Shown here one piece after another: positions 42,577 through 47,544 of a stretch of 47,544 bases of DNA; positions within the stretch are counted from its first letter, which is position 1; the number at the start of each line of letters is the position of its first letter. The stretch lies in NCBI RefSeq assembly GCF_000729995.1, contig NZ_JNFG01000044.1:1-47544 (forward strand). Direction: 5' to 3'. Source of the stretch: Caballeronia sordidicola (GTDB lineage: Bacteria; Pseudomonadota; Gammaproteobacteria; Burkholderiales; Burkholderiaceae). The position numbers and the translations under genes are program-made. The notes under the pieces were generated by a model that worked only from the letters and a program-made list of their open reading frames with translations, had not been told where the DNA came from and did no database searches.

Positions 42577-43356
42577 ATGAACACTCGCTATGCGTGTTTC
42601 GTTCGCCCGGCGCTGGCTGCGATTTGCGTCGCTTCGCTCGCAACGCTCGTGGCGTGCGGCGGAAACTCCTGCATCGGCCTTAACGGCTGTGGCGGCGGAA
42701 ATGGGGTGCCGAACGAGGCGCCAAACGTCGCCATATCCGGCACGGCCGCTACCGGCAGTGCGCTCGCCAGCGCGACGGTCAGCTTCAGTTGTGCGCAGGG
42801 TTCTGGCTCCGCCTTGTCGGACGGTGGTGGACACTATGCGATCACGTTCAACGCCACGCCTCCTTGCGTCATCACCGTGACCTCTGGCGCCACGAGCCTG
42901 CATTCGCTGGCGTTTGGCGGGGGCACCTTTAATACGACGCCAGAAACCGAGTTGCTTCTCGTCTATCTCGCTTCCCAGCTTGGCACCAACGAAACCAGTC
43001 TGATCGCCGGCTTCCCGAGTAACGCGCAGTTCCAGCAAGCGCTGGAAAACCAGGCCGATGTGCTGGCCGCACAATCGGCGGTCGACACCAATCTGCAACA
43101 GCGCTACGCTCTTACGCTGACGGCACCGGCGTTTCTGACGACGCCATTTGTTGTTGGACAAGCAGGCGTCGACGGCGATCTCGACACGCTGGCGCGAGCG
43201 GGCGCTATCGATACCAATGGCATGCCCGATCAGGCCGCCGTCTCGCTACTGACGGCAGCGGGTCTCGCCCATCCTCTCGCAACCACGGCCACACCTTCGT
43301 CCGGCACCGGCACCGGCACCGGCAGCACAAGCGGCACCACAGGCGGCATGATGTGA
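42577..43356 (+). CDS. Putative lipoprotein of unknown function
   Basis: A 259-residue exported protein with a lipoprotein signal peptide; the lipobox LVAC places the modified Cys at 27. The mature N-terminus is Gly/Asn/Cys-rich. A beta-sandwich-like segment follows ('VAISGTAATGSALASATVSF', 'YAITFNATPPCVITVTSG'), resembling the carboxypeptidase-regulatory-like domains seen in other Burkholderia lipoproteins. Then comes a helical part around 'ETELLLVYLASQLGTNE'. The C-terminus is a low-complexity Gly/Thr/Ser tail encoded by GGCACC hexamers. No function can be assigned. Confidence 0.75.
   Translation: MNTRYACFVRPALAAICVASLATLVACGGNSCIGLNGCGGGNGVPNEAPNVAISGTAATGSALASATVSFSCAQGSGSALSDGGGHYAITFNATPPCVITVTSGATSLHSLAFGGGTFNTTPETELLLVYLASQLGTNETSLIAGFPSNAQFQQALENQADVLAAQSAVDTNLQQRYALTLTAPAFLTTPFVVGQAGVDGDLDTLARAGAIDTNGMPDQAAVSLLTAAGLAHPLATTATPSSGTGTGTGSTSGTTGGMM
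43303..43326 (+). repeat. GGCACC hexamer repeat in the lipoprotein gene
   Basis: Three copies of GGCACC and one GGCAGC encode the Gly-Thr tail. The in-frame repeat could vary in length between strains. Confidence 0.65.
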
Positions 43357-43439
43357 CGCTTGGCGAGCTGCAGACCATAAAATCGAACCCTGGGTGGCGC
43401 TGACTCCCGTACTGCAGCGTGCGAGACAGCAGATTAAAT

Positions 43440-43459
43440 GTCGACTCACGACAGTCGAC
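43440..43459. terminator. Hairpin between the lipoprotein and LysR genes
   Basis: GTCGACT-CACGAC-AGTCGAC forms a perfect 7-bp stem in the 158-bp gap between convergent genes. On the minus strand it is followed by ATTTAATCT, a weak T-rich tail. Confidence 0.4.
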
Positions 43460-43514
43460 GTCGGCATCGTTCCAGATTCGCGCGGAAGCTCGACAATTGG
43501 CCTATCTCAACTTG

Positions 43515-44429
43515 CTAAGTTGTACTCGTCAAAGAGACGATAAAGTCAAGAAATACCCTCGTCTTGGCCGGCGTGTGGTGCCGCGATGGATGGTATGCAT
43601 AGAGCGGGAAGTGCTCATCCGGCCAGTCCGGGAACAGATTGACGAGCCGGCCCTCCCGGATCAGAGGTTCGGCTCCGAGCAGAAGCATCTGCGCGACGCC
43701 GGAGCCGGCCAGGCACGCGTTGAGGAGTGCGCTCGGATCATTCACCGTAAGCCTTCCATTCGTCTCGACAACAAGCTTTTTGCGCTTGCGATGAAACTCC
43801 CACGAATACGGCTTTCCGGTTTCCGGGTTCCGGAATTCGAGACACCTGTGCACCCCGCGCCCCAGCTCTTGAGGCTCCGCTGGCCGCCCCCGGCGAGCGA
43901 GGTACGAGGGTGCTGCGACTGTGACAACCGCGGTGTCCAGGAGCTTTCGCGCAATCAGACTGGATGAGCGCGGTTCGCCAAATCGCAAGGCCAGATCGAA
44001 GCCGTCCATGATGAGGTCGCCGAGCTGATCTCTCGCGATGAACTCGAGTTCAAGTTCAGGATGCGCATCCATGAATTCGTCGAGCTTCGGGCTCAGAGCG
44101 ATTCGCAAAAAAGCCGGATCAAGATTGATTCGCAGCTTCCCGCGTACTGTCACGGCGCCGCCCGCCGCGGCTGCGGCCGCTTCCTCCATCCCCCTTAAGT
44201 GCGGCATGACCTGCTCGTAGAACCGTCGGCCCTCTTCGGTCAGGGAAACGGCGCGGGTCGTCCGGTTGAAGAGCCGTATTTTCAGCCGCCTTTCGAGCCG
44301 AGCGATGGCCCGGCTAACCCCCGGTGGCGACATACCCATCACTTCGGAGGCGGCGGCAAACGTCCCCGCATCGACGACAGCAGCAAATACGCTGATACCG
44401 CTGGAGAGATTCTCGCTGGACGATCTCAT
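43515..44429 (-). CDS. LysR-family transcriptional regulator (CrgA/DmlR-like group)
   Basis: A 304-residue LysR regulator. The DNA-binding domain (about 8-66) has 'FAAVVDAGTFAAASEVMGMS' and 'SRAIARLERRLKIRLFNRTT'. The effector domain begins near 'VTVRGKLRINLDPAFLRIAL' and includes 'GDLIMDGFDLALRFGEPRSS'. That is the signature of the large group of LysR proteins next to oxidoreductase genes. GGAGGG lies 7 bases before the ATG at 44429, fixing the start. It is divergent from the DUF4148 gene, and NmrA and aldo/keto-reductase genes follow beyond, so these are candidate targets. Confidence 0.93.
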   Translation of the reverse strand: MRSSSENLSSGISVFAAVVDAGTFAAASEVMGMSPPGVSRAIARLERRLKIRLFNRTTRAVSLTEEGRRFYEQVMPHLRGMEEAAAAAAGGAVTVRGKLRINLDPAFLRIALSPKLDEFMDAHPELELEFIARDQLGDLIMDGFDLALRFGEPRSSSLIARKLLDTAVVTVAAPSYLARRGRPAEPQELGRGVHRCLEFRNPETGKPYSWEFHRKRKKLVVETNGRLTVNDPSALLNACLAGSGVAQMLLLGAEPLIREGRLVNLFPDWPDEHFPLYAYHPSRHHTPAKTRVFLDFIVSLTSTT

Positions 44430-44469
44430 TGGCGCGCCCTCCTGGTCATTTGATGGTCGGAACAAAAAA

Positions 44470-44530
44470 CGCACTATGACTCATTAGTGACTATCAGTCA
44501 TTTCATAAGTGTCATTCATGTCATTTAGTT
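44470..44530. promoter_or_regulatory. AT-rich operator region with TCATT repeats
   Basis: Four TCATT elements start at 44481, 44498, 44512 and 44521, three of them as GTCATT, inside the 171-bp divergent gap between the LysR and DUF4148 genes. TGACT and AGTCA also form an inverted pair here. It is a plausible LysR binding region. Confidence 0.45.
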
Positions 44531-44600
44531 TCTTGTCGTCTTTGCCCACAATGCATCCCAACGGTCCGTTTCAACCTCAACGATCCCAAGGAGCATTGCC

Positions 44601-44927
44601 ATGAATACCCGTCATTTCGCACTGGCCATCGCGGCCGCCATCGCCTTCCCTGCAGCTGGATACGCTCAGGAATCCAGCTCGACTGTCACTCGTGCGCAGG
44701 TGCGCACAGAGCTCGTACAACTGGAAAGCGTGGGCTACCGGCCCGGCCGCGCCAACGATCCACATTACCCCGCGGACATTCAGGCAGCCGAAGCGGCGCT
44801 GGCCTCGCAGAAGGGGGCCGGGTCGAACGTCGACAGCAGCATGGGCGGTGTGCGCAGCGGTTCGTCCGCATCGGGCAACCGCATCGCCACGCATGTAGCG
44901 TTCGACTCGCTTTATTCGCGTCACTGA
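44601..44927 (+). CDS. DUF4148 family exported protein
   Basis: A 108-residue small secreted protein. The signal peptide (about 1-22) ends at 'AAGYAQ', followed by 'TRAQVRTELVQLESVGYRPG', the DUF4148 hallmark, and 'DPHYPADIQAAEAALA'. These proteins are abundant in Burkholderiaceae and presumably periplasmic, with no established function. AAGGAG sits 7 bases before the ATG. The frame stays open past the stop into the remnant described next. Confidence 0.88.
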   Translation: MNTRHFALAIAAAIAFPAAGYAQESSSTVTRAQVRTELVQLESVGYRPGRANDPHYPADIQAAEAALASQKGAGSNVDSSMGGVRSGSSASGNRIATHVAFDSLYSRH

Positions 44928-44954
44928 TCGACACGTCACACCAGGCGTTGTTCA

Positions 44955-45077
44955 TTTCGATTTCCGGGGACGCCTCAGAAGTGGGGCCTCTCCTTCGACA
45001 TCAACGTATCAACGTACAGCCGAGATCTGTACAGACAGTTCGAGCAGGGGCTGCAGCACGTTTTGCGGCACGCCTGA
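44955..45077 (+). pseudogene. Possible C-terminal remnant of a serine hydrolase
   Basis: About 40 codons in the same frame as the DUF4148 gene, after its stop. They include 'PQKWGLSFDIN' and then 'SRDLYRQFEQGLQHVL', ending in TGA. KWGLxFxIN and a C-terminal (Y/F)xxFExxLYxxL are features of beta-lactamase-family (class C-like) serine hydrolases, which normally have about 45 residues between them. No start or catalytic motif remains. The match is from memory of the family and is tentative. Confidence 0.4.
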
Positions 45078-45127
45078 GCGCTGATCAGTGATCGGGACAG
45101 ATCCATTTACGCCAAGGAGAAACGGCA

Positions 45128-46006
45128 ATGTATGCAATTACAGGAATAACAGGAAAGGTCGGCGGGGCGGTGGCTCGCACGTTGCTCGCAGCGGGCCATC
45201 CGGTACGCGCGGTGGTACGCGATGCCGCCCGGGCACGTTCATGGGCTGAGCGCGGCTGTGAAGTGGTGACAGCCGACATGGACGACGCGGTGTCCCTTAC
45301 CGCCGCTTTCGAGGGCACGCAAGGCGTCTTCATTCTGCCGCCGTCCGACTTTGATCCGGCGCCGGGCTTTCCCGGAGCACGTGTTGTCATCGACGCCGTG
45401 AGCGCCGCGCTTCAGTCGGCGGCGCCGGAGAAGGTCGTTTGCCTCTCGACGATTGGCGCGCAAGCCGCCGAGACTAATCTGCTCACGCAACGCACGCTGA
45501 TGGAGCAGGCGCTGAGCACGCTGCCCATGCCGGTCACGTTTCTGCGACCTGGCTGGTTCATGGAGAACGCAGCGTGGGATGTGGCGCCGGCCCGCGATAC
45601 GGGGACTATTCCCAGCTTTCTACAGCCGCTCGACAAACCTGTACCGATGGTCGCCACGGCAGATGTCGGCCGCGTCGCCGCGCAACTGCTTCAGGAGAGA
45701 GGGCGCGGTGTGCGTGTCGTCGAGCTGGAGGGGCCGCAGCGTGTCACTCCGATCGACATCGCGGACACGTTCGCCAGAATTCTTGGCCATGCAGTAGTCG
45801 CGCAAGTCGTTCAGCGTGACACGTGGGAGTCGCTGTTCCGGTCCCAAGGTATGAAAGAACCGATGCCGCGTATGCGCATGCTCGACGGCTTCAATGAAGG
45901 CTGGATCGCCTTCGAAGGCGAGGAAGCCGACATCGTCAAGGGCGAAGTGGAACTCGAAACAGTTCTGCGAGGCCTCGTCTTGCAGGCAAGCACGCAGGCG
46001 GACTAA
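45128..46006 (+). CDS. NmrA-like NAD(P)-binding oxidoreductase
   Basis: A 292-residue atypical short-chain dehydrogenase of the NmrA/QorB-like group. The nucleotide-binding loop at the start is 'GITGKVGGAVARTLLAAGH' with a GxxGxxG spacing. 'VTADMDDAVSLTAAFEGTQG', 'VVCLSTIGAQAAETN' and 'VTFLRPGWFMENA' are typical of the group. No Tyr-x-x-x-Lys catalytic pair is evident, so it may be a sensor or a quinone/azo-type reductase. AAGGAG lies 8 bases before the ATG. It is followed 40 bp later by an aldo/keto reductase in the same direction, probably co-transcribed. Confidence 0.9.
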   Translation: MYAITGITGKVGGAVARTLLAAGHPVRAVVRDAARARSWAERGCEVVTADMDDAVSLTAAFEGTQGVFILPPSDFDPAPGFPGARVVIDAVSAALQSAAPEKVVCLSTIGAQAAETNLLTQRTLMEQALSTLPMPVTFLRPGWFMENAAWDVAPARDTGTIPSFLQPLDKPVPMVATADVGRVAAQLLQERGRGVRVVELEGPQRVTPIDIADTFARILGHAVVAQVVQRDTWESLFRSQGMKEPMPRMRMLDGFNEGWIAFEGEEADIVKGEVELETVLRGLVLQASTQAD

Positions 46007-46046
46007 CGCGGGCGCCATTCGCTCATCATTCATCAAAGGGTTCGTT

Positions 46047-47069
46047 ATGGAATACAGCACACTCGGCAGCTCAGGGCTGCGCATTTCGCGTCTTTGTCTT
46101 GGCGCCATGACCTTTGGCGCCGGGACCGGAATCTGGGGCGAGATTGCCGGCCTCGACCGCGCCCAGGCCACACGGCTTGTCGCGATGGCCGTCGAGCGCG
46201 GCATCAACCTGATCGATACGGCTGACGCCTATTCGCAAGGGCACTCTGAAGCGGTCGTCGGTCAGGCGTTGGCTGACCTTGGACTCGACGAATCGCGCAT
46301 GCTGGTCGCGACTAAAGTCCGGCTGCGCACGGGCGTCGAGCACAACGACGTCGGGCTCGGCCGCTCGCACATCATGCGATCAGTGGAAACGAGTCTTCGG
46401 CGTATCGGCCGGGATCATATCGACCTGTTTCAGTTGCACGACCGTGACGCACTCGTGCCGCTCGAAGAAACGCTTCGCGCGCTGGATGATCTTGTCACGC
46501 AGGGAAAGGTGAGGCACATCGGCGTGTGCAATTTCAGCGCGGGCGATCTGGAGCGCGCACAGGGAATTACCGCCCGGACGCACCGGGCGCGCGTTGTCAG
46601 CAATCAGGTTCACTATGCGCTGACGAGTCGCGACGTCGAGTATGAGATTGCGCCCGTGGCAAAGGCGAATGATGTTGCGCTTCTGGTGTGGAGTCCGCTC
46701 GCGGGCGGGTACCTGAGCGGTAAGTACACGCAGGGAAGCAGCGGCGAAACGGGGCGTCGAACCAAACTGAATTTTCCGCCGATCGATCCCGCAAAGGCGG
46801 ATCCTGTCGTGCGTGTATTGCGCGACATTGCAACGGAATTGAACGCGTCGCCGGCTCAGGTTGCATTGGCCTGGACCCTCCAGCGCCGTGAAGTCTGTTC
46901 CGTCATCGTGGGCGCGCGCACGCCCGAGCAACTGACCGCCAACCTCGACGCCCAGCAAATCGAATTGAACGCGGCGCAGACCGAACGTCTGAATCAGGTT
47001 TCGCAGCCGCAGCTGCCCTATCCTTACTGGATGCAGCAGTTCCACGACAAGGATCGGGTAGTGGTCTGA
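46047..47069 (+). CDS. Aldo/keto reductase
   Basis: A 340-residue NADPH-dependent TIM-barrel reductase. The catalytic tetrad is in place: Asp57 ('LIDTADAYSQG'), Tyr62, Lys90 ('VATKV') and His131 ('LFQLHDRD'). 'GVCNFSAGDL', 'QVHYALTSRD' and 'WSPLAGGYLSGKY' match the subgroup of AKR proteins close to YajO/Tas. The frame is open upstream to 45894, inside the NmrA-like gene, but AAAGGG just before the ATG at 46047 sets the start. The substrate is unknown. Confidence 0.93.
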   Translation: MEYSTLGSSGLRISRLCLGAMTFGAGTGIWGEIAGLDRAQATRLVAMAVERGINLIDTADAYSQGHSEAVVGQALADLGLDESRMLVATKVRLRTGVEHNDVGLGRSHIMRSVETSLRRIGRDHIDLFQLHDRDALVPLEETLRALDDLVTQGKVRHIGVCNFSAGDLERAQGITARTHRARVVSNQVHYALTSRDVEYEIAPVAKANDVALLVWSPLAGGYLSGKYTQGSSGETGRRTKLNFPPIDPAKADPVVRVLRDIATELNASPAQVALAWTLQRREVCSVIVGARTPEQLTANLDAQQIELNAAQTERLNQVSQPQLPYPYWMQQFHDKDRVVV

Positions 47070-47106
47070 TTGCTTGATCAGCGATAACCCCGTCACTCGA
47101 TCAAAG

Positions 47107-47126
47107 GACGACGGATCACCGTCGTC
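47107..47126 (+). terminator. Perfect 8-bp hairpin after the aldo/keto reductase
   Basis: GACGACGG-ATCA-CCGTCGTC, 37 bp after the stop. There is no T-run, so it may be a rho-dependent end or RNA stabiliser. Confidence 0.45.
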
Positions 47127-47170
47127 GAAGTAACCAACTCCTTCCGCCGTTCGGATGTTTGCGCCAAGGG

Positions 47171-47203
47171 AAGGCCCCGGCCGTCCGAAAGGACGCCGGC
47201 CTT
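47171..47203. other. GC-rich hairpin with GAAA tetraloop
   Basis: AAGGCCCCGGCCGTCC and GGACGCCGGCCTT pair with small bulges around a GAAA loop. No T-run follows. It could be an RNA element or a repeat. Confidence 0.4.
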
Positions 47204-47544
47204 CGACTCCGCTTGGGCGATGCGAAACATCTGTTCCGGCTGTGTTGCGACATAGCGTGTCATGGATCGCTACCGAGTCGTTTGCAGAGGACGGTGGACG
47301 TCGCGCGTTTCACGCATCGGTTTTGATCGCCATCGAGCCTTGATACCTCCTCTCCGCCATCGCGATATGAACGCCCTTAAGACCACGCCGACGATTGCTC
47401 GCTGATTCCGGACCCCGCAAGAAGCGAACATTGTCCGGGTCACGTCAAATCGGACAACCATTTCTGTATCACTTTTAAAACGGCCGACAAATGCTTATGC
47501 GATCGCGGTTTGAAGGTCGCAAAGGCGCGGTTTCAAATGACGTT

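Larger units (their letters stand above)
47070..47544. other. 475-bp stretch without a gene at the window end
   Basis: No convincing coding sequence on either strand. It holds three inverted repeats: 47107-47126, 47171-47203 and 47431-47457 (TTGTCCG and CGGACAA arms). The last may be an operator for a gene beyond the window. Confidence 0.5.

Noticed and set aside
47270..47461. 63-codon minus-strand open frame at the window end
   Set aside because: Arg-rich, no ribosome site and no family resemblance.
1..47544. Mobile element, CRISPR array or toxin-antitoxin system
   Set aside because: No transposase, inverted terminal repeats, spaced direct repeats or paired small toxin/antitoxin genes were recognised.

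Overview
The window is high-GC DNA with compact operons and no tRNA, rRNA, CRISPR array or intact insertion sequence. Its gene families point to a beta-proteobacterium of the Burkholderiaceae, probably Paraburkholderia, Caballeronia or Burkholderia. The indicators are a Tad locus carrying a DUF3613 gene and a sigma-54 regulator, DUF1571 and DUF4148 proteins, a FadE/FabG/MaoC/thiolase operon, and an AlkC glycosylase with a C-terminal Ig-like domain. The genus is inferred from these families and was not tested by a search.

Layout. (1) 1-11732, plus strand: the distal part of a Tad/Flp pilus operon, in the order cpaB (5' end outside the window), cpaC secretin, cpaE/tadZ, cpaF/tadA ATPase, tadB, tadC, tadD lipoprotein, a DUF3613 protein, a TadG-like protein and an NtrC-type sigma-54 activator. 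The pilin, prepilin peptidase and TadE genes must lie upstream. (2) 11785-14114, minus strand: SurE phosphatase, a small possible winged-helix protein and a DUF1571 protein. (3) 14298-21614, minus strand: a fatty-acid operon, read as TetR regulator, FadE-type acyl-CoA dehydrogenase, FabG-type reductase, MaoC hydratase, thiolase. It supplies the four steps of a beta-oxidation cycle with enzymes of the R-hydroxyacyl families, and palindromic and half-site operators can be seen. (4) 21810-24607: an SHS-type lactate/organic-acid transporter with a clear terminator, a deletion scar joining the start of one transporter gene to the end of an AraC gene, a small conserved protein and an Lrp regulator. 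(5) 24759-33075: an orphan AceE/MdeB-type 2-oxoacid dehydrogenase E1 divergent from the Lrp gene, an AraC regulator, a PLP decarboxylase, a 30-residue membrane peptide below a TauE/SafE permease, a divergent LysR regulator with a near-ideal operator, and AlkC. (6) 33250-42092: signalling. A chemoreceptor with a flagellar sigma-28 promoter and a CDF transporter lacking its cytoplasmic domain precede a 1325-residue hybrid kinase (REC-REC-Hpt) coupled to a REC-GGDEF diguanylate cyclase and facing a convergent double-receiver protein. (7) 42577-47069: a lipoprotein, a LysR regulator, a DUF4148 protein, a decayed hydrolase end, an NmrA-like oxidoreductase and an aldo/keto reductase.

Most genes belong to known families. 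The parts that best repay a second look are the R-stereochemistry beta-oxidation operon with its operator set, the four-step phosphorelay to c-di-GMP, the 30-residue membrane peptide, the candidate small RNA between two terminators at 27516-27631, the sigma-28 promoter, and two gene-decay scars. No wholly new system could be demonstrated from sequence alone.
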